Assembly (NCBI RefSeq): GCF_003058085.1
Contig: NZ_QBUD01000001.1
Location: 496,001 to 560,000 of the forward strand
DNA length: 64,000 bases
DNA from: Yoonia sediminilitoris
Lineage (GTDB): Bacteria > Pseudomonadota > Alphaproteobacteria > Rhodobacterales > Rhodobacteraceae
Direction of reading: 5' to 3'
This document shows, in pieces, positions 7,617-16,187 of this stretch. How positions within the stretch are numbered: position 1 is the stretch's first letter; each line of letters begins with the position of its first letter. Both the position numbers and the translations under genes were made by a program. Below the pieces are notes generated by a model that saw only the letters and a list, made by a program, of their open reading frames with translations, made no database searches and had not been told where the DNA came from.

Positions 7617-9476
7617 CTAGACCGTATCCCATTCGGCTTGCGTGATCGCAAAGGACTTGATCCGCGAATAAACCGTTGTGGGCGCTAGCCCCAACAGTTG
7701 CGCGGCACCGCCCGACCCGGACACTTTGCCATTTGACCGTTGCAGGCACCGGATCAGGTTGTCGCGTTCGCGGGCGCGCAAATCAGCATCTGACAGCACC
7801 GCATCGCCGGTGTCGGTATCGTCGTGTGCGCGGGTGTGAAATTCGAACTTCAACTTACCGCCCTGTGCAAGAATTGCGGCACGCTCGATCACATTTTCCA
7901 GCTCGCGCACATTGCCGGGCCAAGGGTAGGCCAACAGGGCCTCTATGTTTGCTTTGCTCAGGCGGGTGGGCGGCAGGCGCAGCCTGCGTGATGTGGCATC
8001 CAGAAAATGTTTGGCCAGATAGGGGATGTCTTCGGGGCGGTCCTGAAGGCGCTCGCAGCGCATCGGAAAGACGCTGAGTTCAAAGAACAGGTCCTGCCTG
8101 AACCGACCCGCCTGCACCTCGGCGGCCAGATCACGGTTGGTGGTGGAAATGATTGTCATCTTGACGGGTATATCCGTTACATCGCCAAGACGCCTGTATT
8201 TCTGCTCTTGCAGGACATTGGCCAGTTTGGCCTGAAACGCCTTGGGCAGGTCCGACACTTCATCCAGATGCAAGGTGCCATTCTGCGCGAGGGTCAGTTT
8301 GCCGACCGTGTCGCGGGTGGCCCCCCGAAACGCGGCCTTGCGATAGCCGAACAGCTCTTGTTCCAGCTGGTCAAGGGACACGTCAGAACAGTTGACCTTG
8401 ACCAGCGGGCGCTTGCGCCTCGCGCTGGCTTCGTGAATGGCCGAAACCGTCAGGCTTTTGCCGGTGCCAGTAGCACCCGTGACAAGAACGTTTGTGTTGG
8501 TGTCCGCGACCAGATCAATCTGGGCGGCAAGGTTGCGCACCGACGGTGAGCGCCCGACAATGCCCGTGTGCGACCTCACGCTGCGGATTTCGGTGAGCAG
8601 ATAATCATTTTCCTGTTCAAGCTGGACACGCAGGTTTTCAACCTCTGCCAGCGCATCGCGCAGTTTCTTTTCATTGTCCTTGCGCTCGGTCACATCGCGA
8701 AAGATCACCACCGCCCCGGCAAGGACACCGTGGTCATAGATCGGCGTCGAGACATATTCGACCAAGATCGGCTTGCCGTCCTTGCGCCAGAAAGCGTCAT
8801 CTTCTACGCGGACGGTTTCGTCACGGCGGAATGATTTATAGATCGGGCAGGTGTGTGACGGAAAAAGTTCGCCATTCAGATGGTGGTGGTGAATGATCGA
8901 ATGCAACTCGCGGCCAATCAGGTCAGCGGCATCCCAACCCAGCATTTCCTGCGCAGCGCGGTTGACGAAAGTGGCTTTGCCTTCGGCGTTGATCCCGTAA
9001 ATCCCTTCACCTGCAGCGTTCAGGATCAGCTGGTTTTGCATTTCGACTTCGCGAAAGAAGCCATAGATGTTCTGCCATTGCATCAGCCCTGCGCGCTGGT
9101 GTGCCTCCTGTTCGGCTTGGGCATTGCGCCTGTCCTGCGCGTCAAGATCCAGAAAACCGAGCATCACGAGTATTTTGTCAGATGATTTGATGTGCGTGCC
9201 ATAGGTCTGGAGCCGCAGCGGGCTGCCATCATCGCGGGCAAAGCCAAGGGTGCCGTCAATGTAGCGCCCGAAATGTATAACAGCGTCCAGAAAGACCGCC
9301 ATTTCAGTTGCGGCGCTCGTTAGGAACGGGCTCAGGTTCTTGTTGCGTAGGCGGGTATTGAACAGCATTGCCGCCTCGGCGTTATGGTCTGCAATCCTGT
9401 CGGCTTGCGTGTCCAGCAGGATCGTGGGCAGGGGACTGAAAGCAAGCGCTGCCAATATGTCGGAATCGCAGTTCAT
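7617..9476 (-). CDS. PAS/AAA+/Fis-type transcriptional regulator, NtrC family with altered sigma-54 loop
   Basis: Cytoplasmic activator of about 619 residues. Domains in order: an N-terminal PAS-like region (about 8-110), a clear PAS domain (about 150-265) with a His-rich HHHH stretch, a coiled segment, an AAA+ module with Walker A GATGTGKS (334-341) and Walker B TLHLDE (401-406), and a Fis-type helix-turn-helix near the C terminus. The GAFTGA loop that touches sigma-54 reads AAFRGA (381-386). I used ATG 9476; a TTG at 9497 adds seven residues and neither start has a strong Shine-Dalgarno. It is divergent from the cyanate-type ABC operon and next to a perfect palindrome, so it probably controls that operon and itself. 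Confidence 0.85.
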   Translation of the reverse strand: MNCDSDILAALAFSPLPTILLDTQADRIADHNAEAAMLFNTRLRNKNLSPFLTSAATEMAVFLDAVIHFGRYIDGTLGFARDDGSPLRLQTYGTHIKSSDKILVMLGFLDLDAQDRRNAQAEQEAHQRAGLMQWQNIYGFFREVEMQNQLILNAAGEGIYGINAEGKATFVNRAAQEMLGWDAADLIGRELHSIIHHHHLNGELFPSHTCPIYKSFRRDETVRVEDDAFWRKDGKPILVEYVSTPIYDHGVLAGAVVIFRDVTERKDNEKKLRDALAEVENLRVQLEQENDYLLTEIRSVRSHTGIVGRSPSVRNLAAQIDLVADTNTNVLVTGATGTGKSLTVSAIHEASARRKRPLVKVNCSDVSLDQLEQELFGYRKAAFRGATRDTVGKLTLAQNGTLHLDEVSDLPKAFQAKLANVLQEQKYRRLGDVTDIPVKMTIISTTNRDLAAEVQAGRFRQDLFFELSVFPMRCERLQDRPEDIPYLAKHFLDATSRRLRLPPTRLSKANIEALLAYPWPGNVRELENVIERAAILAQGGKLKFEFHTRAHDDTDTGDAVLSDADLRARERDNLIRCLQRSNGKVSGSGGAAQLLGLAPTTVYSRIKSFAITQAEWDTV

Positions 9477-9520
9477 GCATGGATTGAGATCATGCAAAGC
9501 GACGTAGCGACAATGGCGAA

Positions 9521-9539
9521 ATTTCGTAAATTACGAAAT
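9521..9539. promoter_or_regulatory. Perfect 19-bp palindrome, probable operator
   Basis: ATTTCGTAA (9521-9529) and TTACGAAAT (9531-9539) are exact inverted repeats around one central A. The site lies in the AT-rich gap between the divergent regulator (start 9476) and the ABC operon (start 9670). It is a good candidate for the Fis-type domain of the regulator. I see no convincing -24/-12 sigma-54 promoter in the gap. Confidence 0.7.
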
Positions 9540-9669
9540 CTCGTCGCAACTGCCAAATATTTTATCATTTTTTTCAGCGACTTGTGAATTCTTAGGCAAA
9601 TGCCAAGACCCCTGTTGGCCCTACAAACAGGATGCCAATCTTATCGCGACAACGCAAATGGGGATCAAG

Positions 9670-11046
9670 ATGACAACGAAAAGTCTGGGCAATCCATACT
9701 CGAAAGATAGCGACCTGCGGCACGGCCAAAGCTGTTCGTGTGACACCTGCAAGGGGGCAAAGGCCGAAGCGGCGCCAACCCACATGTCCAGCGATGATAT
9801 GCTGGAACAAGCGGTGGAAAGCGCGATTGTGCGGTCCGTCTTCGGCCATAGCGACGTGAGCCGTCGGTCCTTCATGGGGATGGTGGGCGGCACAACCGCT
9901 GCCGCAGCGCTCGCGTCCGTATTTCCGCTGGATCAGGCAAAGGCTGCCATTCTTGATAACCTGGGGCCGCCGGAGAAGACCGACTTGAACATCGGCTTTG
10001 TGCCGATCACATGTGCCACGCCAATCATCATGGCGCAGCCGCTGGGCTTTTATGAACGCTACGGTCTGAACGCGCAGGTCATCAAGACAGCCGGCTGGGC
10101 CGTGGCCCGCGACAAGTCGCTTTCGGGCGAATATGACGCGAGCCATATGTTGACCCCGATGCCGCTGGCAATGACTCTGGGTGCAGGTTCCGTCGCTGAA
10201 CCATACATCATGCCCGCCGTGGAAAACATCAACGGGCAGGCGATCGTGCTGTCCAACGAACATCTCGACAAGCGCGACCCCAAGCAGTGGAAGGGTTTTA
10301 CCTTCGGGGTGCCGTTCGAATATTCGATGCACAACTTCCTGCTGCGTTATTACGTTGCTGAATTCGGTCTTGATCCGGATGTGGATATCCAAATCCGCGT
10401 GGTGCCACCGCCAGAGATGGTCGCCAACCTGCGCGCCGGGAACCTTGACGGTTATCTGTCGCCTGATCCTTTCAATCAACGCGCTGTCTATGAAGGCATT
10501 GGCTTTATCCACATTCTGACAAAAGAAATCTGGGAGGGTCACCCATGCTGTGCATTTGCTGCGCCATTGTCTTTCGCGATCGAATTGCCAAATACTTACG
10601 GCGCGTTGCTCAAGTCGATCATTGATGCGACCCAATATGCATCAAACCCCGACAATCGGGTCGAAATTTCCGAGGCGATCGCGCCGACCAACTACCTGAA
10701 CCAACCTGTGACAGTCATTCAGCAAGTTCTGACAGGAACCTACGCGGATGGTCTGGGCGAGGTGCAGCGTGTGCCCGACCGGATCGATTTCGATCCATTC
10801 CCGTGGCACTCAATGGGTGTCTGGATTCTGACCCAGATGAAGCGTTGGGGCTATATCGAAGGCGATGTGGACTACAAGGCGGTGGCCGAGCAGGTCTATC
10901 TGGCAGCGGACGCCAAAAAGGTCATGACAGACCTTGGCTATGACGCGCCGGATATCACCTACAAATCGCACATGATCATGGGCAAGAGTTTTGACCCCGA
11001 AACGCCCGAAGCCTACGTCGATAGTTTTGCGATCAAAGCTGACTGA
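9670..11046 (+). CDS. CmpA/NrtA-family ABC substrate-binding protein, probable cyanate uptake
   Basis: Periplasmic binding protein of 458 residues for a small anion such as cyanate or nitrate. ATG 9670 follows GGGGATC; an in-frame ATG at 9658 precedes that element. An unusual cytoplasmic leader (residues 1-60) with cysteines 22, 24 and 27 (CSCDTC) comes before a twin-arginine signal (SRRSFMG, 64-70). The mature part follows the NrtA/CmpA pattern: IGFVPITCATPIIMA, FGVPFEYSMHNFLLRYY and GHPCCAFAAP. Permease, ATPase and cyanase follow, making cyanate the favoured ligand (CynA role). Nitrate cannot be excluded from sequence alone. Confidence 0.85.
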   Translation: MTTKSLGNPYSKDSDLRHGQSCSCDTCKGAKAEAAPTHMSSDDMLEQAVESAIVRSVFGHSDVSRRSFMGMVGGTTAAAALASVFPLDQAKAAILDNLGPPEKTDLNIGFVPITCATPIIMAQPLGFYERYGLNAQVIKTAGWAVARDKSLSGEYDASHMLTPMPLAMTLGAGSVAEPYIMPAVENINGQAIVLSNEHLDKRDPKQWKGFTFGVPFEYSMHNFLLRYYVAEFGLDPDVDIQIRVVPPPEMVANLRAGNLDGYLSPDPFNQRAVYEGIGFIHILTKEIWEGHPCCAFAAPLSFAIELPNTYGALLKSIIDATQYASNPDNRVEISEAIAPTNYLNQPVTVIQQVLTGTYADGLGEVQRVPDRIDFDPFPWHSMGVWILTQMKRWGYIEGDVDYKAVAEQVYLAADAKKVMTDLGYDAPDITYKSHMIMGKSFDPETPEAYVDSFAIKAD

Positions 11047-11879
11047 TGGGCACCCTTTCTGAAAACAAGAAGGCGGCGCTTCTGTCGATCCTTTTGCTAC
11101 TTGTGGGCTGCGTGATCTGGGAACTGTCAATCCCGGCCCAGAAAGCGGTGGGGGAATTGACGGAATATGAACTGCTGACAGGCGGGGGGCAGCCCAAAGC
11201 GGGCGTGCCACCCCCCAGTCAGGTGCTGGGCAAAGCGTGGGAGCAGCTATCGAATCCGTTTTATGATGCAGGCCCCAATGATAAGGGCATCGGCATCCAG
11301 ATCGGATACTCGATCTATCGCGTCCTGACGGGCTATTTTCTGGCGGCATTGATCGCGATCCCGCTTGGGTTCCTGATTGGCATGTCGTCGGTTGCCTACA
11401 AAGCCCTGAACCCTTTTATTCAGGTGCTGCGCCCCATCTCGCCTTTGGCATGGATGCCGTTGGCCCTGTTCATCATCCAAGATAGCGAAGCCTCGGCCAT
11501 TTTCGTGATATTCATCTGTTCGATCTGGCCAATGCTGATCAACACCGCCTTTGGTGTGGCTGGTGTGCGCGAAGATTGGGTGAATGTCGCCCGGACCCAT
11601 GAGTTGGGTGCCTTCAAGACTGCCTTTACTGTGATCCTGCCAGCGGCGGCCCCAACAATCGTGACGGGTATGCGCATTTCAATTGGGATCGCATGGTTGG
11701 TAATCGTCGCGGCAGAGATGCTCGTCGGGGGAACAGGCATTGGCTACTACGTCTGGAACGAGTGGAACAATCTCGACCTGACCTCGGTTATCTTTTCGAT
11801 CCTGATGATCGGCATTGTCGGCATGCTGCTCGACGCGATGTTCGGCCTGCTGCAACGCGCCGTGGCGTATGTGGAGTAA
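11046..11879 (+). CDS. ABC transporter permease, NrtB/CynB type
   Basis: Inner-membrane permease of 277 residues with about six hydrophobic segments and the BPD-type EAA region around RTHELGAFKTAFTVILPAA. The N-terminal membrane helix is followed by a periplasmic stretch (about residues 30-75) before the core domain. The start codon overlaps the TGA of the binding-protein gene (TGATG), so the two are translationally coupled. The C-terminal half matches nitrate/sulfonate/cyanate permeases. It should form the channel for the ligand delivered by the preceding gene product, probably as a homodimer. Confidence 0.86.
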   Translation: MGTLSENKKAALLSILLLLVGCVIWELSIPAQKAVGELTEYELLTGGGQPKAGVPPPSQVLGKAWEQLSNPFYDAGPNDKGIGIQIGYSIYRVLTGYFLAALIAIPLGFLIGMSSVAYKALNPFIQVLRPISPLAWMPLALFIIQDSEASAIFVIFICSIWPMLINTAFGVAGVREDWVNVARTHELGAFKTAFTVILPAAAPTIVTGMRISIGIAWLVIVAAEMLVGGTGIGYYVWNEWNNLDLTSVIFSILMIGIVGMLLDAMFGLLQRAVAYVE

Positions 11880-11883
11880 GATC

Positions 11884-12780
11884 ATGTCTGCATCATTCCT
11901 GAGCATTGAAAAACTGACGCAAGAGTATCCGGACGGGAAGGGTGATAACTTCACCGTGTTCGAGAACGCCAGCTTCGGGATTGAGAAGGGTGAATTCGTC
12001 TGCATCCTTGGTCATTCGGGCTGCGGAAAATCCACCATCATGAATATCCTCGCAGGTCTGGCTGAACCGACCCGCGGGGTGGTCAAGATGGACGGGGTGG
12101 CCGTGTCCGGCCCCAGTCTGGACCGCGGCGTTGTGTTTCAAAACTATTCGCTGCTGCCGTGGTTGACCGCGCTGAAGAACGTGACCTTCGGCGTTGCCGC
12201 GCGCTTTCCGGACTGGACCAAGAAACAGGTTACAGACCACGCAATCAAGTTCCTTGAAAAGGTCGGACTGACCGGCGATGCGATTCACCGCAAGCCAAGC
12301 CAGCTATCGGGCGGTATGCGCCAGCGCGTTTCAATTGCGCGCGCCTTTGCCAATGAACCCAAGCTGTTGTTGCTGGATGAGCCGTTTGGTGCATTGGACG
12401 CACTAACACGGGGCACCATTCAGGATGAGTTGATCAAGGTCTGGAGCGGGACCGACCAGACCGTGTTCATGATCACTCACGACATTGACGAGGCGATTCT
12501 GCTGGCCGACCGCATTCTGCTGATGACCAACGGACCGCTTGCCCGCGTCGCGGAAAGTGTTGAAATCACAATTCCGCGCCCGCGTAGCCGGACGGATATT
12601 GTCGAACACCCCAACTATTACGCCATCCGCAACCATCTGGTCCATTTTCTTGGCCAGCGGTCGGCAGATATGGCCGGGCAGCCTGCGGACGGCACGACCC
12701 ACAGCCCGAAGACAGTGCGCATCGACACAACCACAACCACGACTGACCCATCGGCCGACCATCTGCGTGCCGTGCAATAA
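11884..12780 (+). CDS. ABC transporter ATP-binding protein, NrtD/CynD type
   Basis: Cytoplasmic ATPase of 298 residues. Walker A is GHSGCGKST, the Q-loop lies in VVFQNYSLLPWLTA, the signature is LSGGMRQRVSIARA, and Walker B LLLLDEPFGALD is followed by a switch His in MITHDIDEAI. ATG 11884 lies four bases after the permease stop. A Thr-rich tail (TTTTTD) ends the protein. It completes the first transporter (binding protein, permease, ATPase) directly upstream of cyanase. Confidence 0.88.
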   Translation: MSASFLSIEKLTQEYPDGKGDNFTVFENASFGIEKGEFVCILGHSGCGKSTIMNILAGLAEPTRGVVKMDGVAVSGPSLDRGVVFQNYSLLPWLTALKNVTFGVAARFPDWTKKQVTDHAIKFLEKVGLTGDAIHRKPSQLSGGMRQRVSIARAFANEPKLLLLDEPFGALDALTRGTIQDELIKVWSGTDQTVFMITHDIDEAILLADRILLMTNGPLARVAESVEITIPRPRSRTDIVEHPNYYAIRNHLVHFLGQRSADMAGQPADGTTHSPKTVRIDTTTTTTDPSADHLRAVQ

Positions 12781-12801
12781 CCAAGGAAGTGAGACCAGCC
12801 C

Positions 12802-13245
12802 ATGATGACCAAAGAAGACGTCACCGCAATGATCCTGTCGGCCAAGAAACAGGCCGGCATGACGTGGGAAGATATCGCAGACAAGATCGGCATGTCACCC
12901 GTCTGGACCCATTCCGCAGCCATGGGGATGAACGCATTTCCGCCCGAAAAGGCTGCCCTGATGGTCACGACCATGGGGCTGCCGCAGGAAGCCGAAAGCG
13001 TGTTGGCCGAAAGCCCGACCAAGATCTGGGAACAGGCCGTGCCGACCGACCCCTGCATCTATCGTTTCTATGAAATTGTAGGGGTTTACGGGCCAACCTT
13101 GAAAGCGTTGATTCAGGAAAAATTCGGCGATGGCATTATGTCAGCGATTGATTTTGACATGTCGGTGACGCGGGTCGAAAACCCCAAGGGCGACCGGGTC
13201 AAGGTCGAGATGTCCGGCAAATACCTTGGCTACAATAGCTGGTAG
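12802..13245 (+). CDS. cynS: Cyanase (cyanate hydratase)
   Basis: Converts cyanate and bicarbonate to ammonia and CO2 in the cytoplasm. The 147-residue product has a lambda-repressor-like N-terminal domain (TWEDIADKIGMS) and the family C-terminal domain with YRFYEIVGVYGPTLKALI. The catalytic triad of the family (Arg96, Glu99, Ser122 in E. coli) maps to Arg88, Glu91 and Ser114, all shifted by eight, so the site is intact. A Shine-Dalgarno (AAGGAAG) precedes the start. It sits between two ABC transporter modules of the nitrate/cyanate/sulfonate type, implying that cyanate is imported or made by the locus. Confidence 0.96.
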   Translation: MMTKEDVTAMILSAKKQAGMTWEDIADKIGMSPVWTHSAAMGMNAFPPEKAALMVTTMGLPQEAESVLAESPTKIWEQAVPTDPCIYRFYEIVGVYGPTLKALIQEKFGDGIMSAIDFDMSVTRVENPKGDRVKVEMSGKYLGYNSW

Positions 13246-13251
13246 ACCGTG

Positions 13252-14055
13252 ATGCAGCATGATCATCCCTCTGCCGAACGCGCGCAGCCAGTCGCAAAAT
13301 CCGGTGATGCAGATGTCCGCATCGCCGGAGTCGCACATACTTATGCCGTCGTTGACGGTCCGGTGCTGTCGGGGATTGATCTGACGATTGCACCAGGGTC
13401 GGTCGTCGCCCTGATCGGGCGCTCTGGCTCTGGTAAATCCACTTTGCTGCACATCATCGCGGGGCTGATCCGTCCGACAGACGGGGCAGTGCGTATTGGG
13501 GGGCAGGCCGTGCAGGGGCCATCGCCGCGATGGGTGATGATGTTTCAGGCGCCATCGCTTTTCCCCTGGATGAGCGTGGCACAGAACGCGGGTCTTGGAC
13601 TGCGCTATGCCGGGCAAAAGGACGGGGCGGCGGAACGTGTTGCTGACGTACTTGATCTGGTGGATCTGGCCAGTTTTGCCGACCGCAACGTGCAGGATCT
13701 GTCAGGTGGCCAGCAACAGCGCGTGGCGCTCGCGCGATCATTGGCCCCAAGCCCTGATGTGCTGCTGTTGGACGAACCTTTTTCCGCGCTCGATATGTTT
13801 ACCCGCCAATCAATGCAAACAGATGTGCGGGCCATCGCCAAACGGCTTGGCCTCACCATGATCCTTGTGACGCATGATGTGTCAGAGGCTGTGCTGATGG
13901 CCGACCGCGCGGTTTTCCTGAAATCAGGGGCAGGGGTCATCGCGGGTGATACAGATATCAACCTCGACGACCGCGCCCGCAATGCTGACGACCCGACGTT
14001 CGATGCCGAACTGGCGCGGCTCAATGAGATTTACACGGGGCTGCAAACTGCCTGA
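13252..14055 (+). CDS. Second ABC transporter ATP-binding protein
   Basis: ATPase of 267 residues in the nitrate/sulfonate/taurine group. Walker A is GRSGSGKST, the signature is LSGGQQQRVALARS, Walker B is DVLLLDEPFSALD, and the switch is VTHDVSEAV. ATG 13252 is used; a GTG one codon earlier is possible. It starts six bases after cynS, so it belongs to the same transcript. The matching binding protein and permease follow immediately, forming a second complete importer whose ligand may be a sulfur- or nitrile-containing small molecule. Confidence 0.87.
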   Translation: MQHDHPSAERAQPVAKSGDADVRIAGVAHTYAVVDGPVLSGIDLTIAPGSVVALIGRSGSGKSTLLHIIAGLIRPTDGAVRIGGQAVQGPSPRWVMMFQAPSLFPWMSVAQNAGLGLRYAGQKDGAAERVADVLDLVDLASFADRNVQDLSGGQQQRVALARSLAPSPDVLLLDEPFSALDMFTRQSMQTDVRAIAKRLGLTMILVTHDVSEAVLMADRAVFLKSGAGVIAGDTDINLDDRARNADDPTFDAELARLNEIYTGLQTA

Positions 14056-14094
14056 CCGAAACAGCCTGTCCCAAAACTGAACGAGAGAGACCCG

Positions 14095-15357
14095 ATGGCA
14101 CATTCCAAAGACCACAATCACCTTGATCTGCATGCCGCCTGCTGCGGGCACGACGGTGTTGACGAAGATAAGCGCAAGACCTTGGATATGCTGGCCTCTG
14201 GTGGGTTGTCCGCCATGTTGGCGGGTCTTGCGGGCAGTCTGCCGTCGATAGCGCAGGCGCAGGACGATGATGTCGTGCGCATTGGCTATCTGCCCATCAC
14301 CGACGCCACGCCCTTGCTTGTGGCCCATGCCAAAGGGTTCTTTGCCGACGAAGGGCTTGAGGCGGAGCGGCCGACGCTCATCCGCGGCTGGGCACCGCTG
14401 ATCGAAGGTTTTACGTCGAACAAGTTCAACCTTGTGCATTTCCTCAAGCCGATCCCGGTCTGGATGCGCTACAACAACAATTTCCCGGTCAAGATCATGG
14501 CCTGGGCGCACACCAATGGCTCTGCCCTTGTGGTTGGCGGTCATACCGACGTGACCGACTTTGCGGGCCTTGGCGGGAAACAGGTTGCGGTGCCGTTCTG
14601 GTATTCGATGCACAACATCGTGCTGCAATATGCCCTGCGCGCGGCAGGTATCAAGGCTGTCATCAAAGCACAGGGCGAACCGCTGGCACCTGATGAATGT
14701 AACCTGCAAGTGCTGCCGCCGCCCGACATGCCGCCCGCTTTGGCCGCCCGCAAGATCGATGCCTATATCGTGGCCGAGCCGTTCAATGCGTTGGGTGAAT
14801 TGCGGGCAGGCGCACGCATGCTGCGCTTTACCGGGGATATCTGGAAAAACCACCCCTGTTGCGTCGTCTGCATGAACGAAGAGGTCACGAACGCAAAGCC
14901 GGAGTGGACGCAGAAGGTGATGAACGCCGTGGTCCGCGGAGCGATTTATGCGAGCCAGAACAAGGCGGAAGTGGCCGAACTTCTTTCAAAGGACGGTGCC
15001 GGGTATCTGCCAGCACCAGCCCCCGTCGTGACCCGCGCGATGACGCTTTATCAGGACAACGCCGACTATATCGACAGTGGTGCGATCAAGAATCAGACAG
15101 AATTTCAGAACGGGCGGATTGATTTCCAGCCATGGCCCTATCCATCGGCCACCAAGCTGATCGTCGAGGCGATGTCAGAGACGGTGGTCAGTGGCGACAC
15201 GACGTTCCTGTCCGATCTGGACTCTGATTTTGTGACACAGGATCTGGTCAACTACGACTTTGTCAAAACAGCACTTGAGGCGAACCCTGAATGGCTGAAC
15301 GATCCGTCGGTTGATCCCGGTGATCCTTACACGCGCGAAGAAATCCTGAAGCTATGA
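14095..15357 (+). CDS. Second CmpA/NrtA-family substrate-binding protein with Cys/His-rich leader
   Basis: Binding protein of 420 residues similar in plan to the one at 9670 but clearly divergent. The leader before the signal is rich in metal-binding residues: His3, His7, His9, His13, Cys16, Cys17 and His19. A signal with KRK (26-28) and a hydrophobic core ends near SIAQA (55). The mature domain has IGYLPITDATPLLVAH, VAVPFWYSMHNIVLQYALR and KNHPCCVVCMNE. GAGAGAGAC precedes the start. It is coupled by ATGA to its permease. Ligand unknown; the downstream sulfur enzymes suggest an organosulfur or thiocyanate-like anion. Confidence 0.84.
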   Translation: MAHSKDHNHLDLHAACCGHDGVDEDKRKTLDMLASGGLSAMLAGLAGSLPSIAQAQDDDVVRIGYLPITDATPLLVAHAKGFFADEGLEAERPTLIRGWAPLIEGFTSNKFNLVHFLKPIPVWMRYNNNFPVKIMAWAHTNGSALVVGGHTDVTDFAGLGGKQVAVPFWYSMHNIVLQYALRAAGIKAVIKAQGEPLAPDECNLQVLPPPDMPPALAARKIDAYIVAEPFNALGELRAGARMLRFTGDIWKNHPCCVVCMNEEVTNAKPEWTQKVMNAVVRGAIYASQNKAEVAELLSKDGAGYLPAPAPVVTRAMTLYQDNADYIDSGAIKNQTEFQNGRIDFQPWPYPSATKLIVEAMSETVVSGDTTFLSDLDSDFVTQDLVNYDFVKTALEANPEWLNDPSVDPGDPYTREEILKL

Positions 15358-16169
15358 CAGCGTCCGCCGACTTATCCGGGGCACGTGTGCTGCCCGCATT
15401 GGGCCGCTACCGGGGGCTGATGAATGCCGTGATTGGCATGTCCCTGCTGGTGTTTCTGTGGTGGCTGGGTGGCCGGGCGGTTGCCAACAATCCTGATATG
15501 TTTGCCTTTGCCAGCTTTGCGCCGGGCCCAACCCTTTCGCGCCTGTGGGTGATGATTACCAGTGGCGAGGTCTGGGACATGACCCTGCCGTCGCTGTACC
15601 GCGTGGGACTGGGGATGCTGATTGCCGCCGTGATTGGGGTGCCGATGGGTATCCTGATCGGGCGGGTGGCACAGCTGCGCGAGATCACGAACATTCCTTT
15701 CCAGTTCCTACGAATGATTTCGCCGCTTAGCTGGATGCCAATTGCCGTAATGGCGTTTGATACATGGGACGGGGCGATCATCTTTCTGATCGCCGTCGCT
15801 GCGATCTGGCCCATTCTGTTTGCCACTGCCGCGGGCGTGCGCCGGATTGATGCCGCATGGATCAAGGTCGCGCGCAATCTGGGTGCTAATCCGTGGCACA
15901 TGCTGACCACCGTGATCCTGCCTGCCGTGGCCACCGACATTCTGACAGGGATCAGGCTGGCGCTTGGGGTCGCATGGGTCGTCCTGGTGCCTGCCGAATA
16001 TCTGGGCGTCACGTCCGGGCTTGGCTACGCCATCAACGACGCCCGCGACACGCTGGAATATGACCGACTGTCCGCCACCGTCGTGGTGATCGGCGTCATC
16101 GGCTTTGCACTCGATACACTGTGTCAGAAGGCCATCGGCCGTCTGAACTGGAACCGCACATCTGAATAA
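15354..16169 (+). CDS. Second ABC transporter permease
   Basis: Polytopic membrane protein of 271 residues, BPD-type permease of the nitrate/sulfonate/taurine family. Hydrophobic segments begin at about residue 22, and the EAA-like loop is near KVARNLGANPWHMLTTVILPA. It overlaps the binding-protein gene by ATGA. Sequence differs clearly from the permease at 11046, so the operon contains two separate importers rather than one duplicated recently. Confidence 0.87.
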   Translation: MTASADLSGARVLPALGRYRGLMNAVIGMSLLVFLWWLGGRAVANNPDMFAFASFAPGPTLSRLWVMITSGEVWDMTLPSLYRVGLGMLIAAVIGVPMGILIGRVAQLREITNIPFQFLRMISPLSWMPIAVMAFDTWDGAIIFLIAVAAIWPILFATAAGVRRIDAAWIKVARNLGANPWHMLTTVILPAVATDILTGIRLALGVAWVVLVPAEYLGVTSGLGYAINDARDTLEYDRLSATVVVIGVIGFALDTLCQKAIGRLNWNRTSE

Positions 16170-16187
16170 ACCAAAGAGGAGAGATCA

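Noticed and set aside
9540..9669. Sigma-54 promoter (-24/-12) expected beside an NtrC-type regulator
   Set aside because: TTGGCA-like bases occur but spacing to a TTGC element does not fit. Not annotated.
14095..15357. Recent duplication of the ABC module at 9670
   Set aside because: Binding protein, permease and ATPase all differ strongly between the two modules, and leaders and signal types are different.
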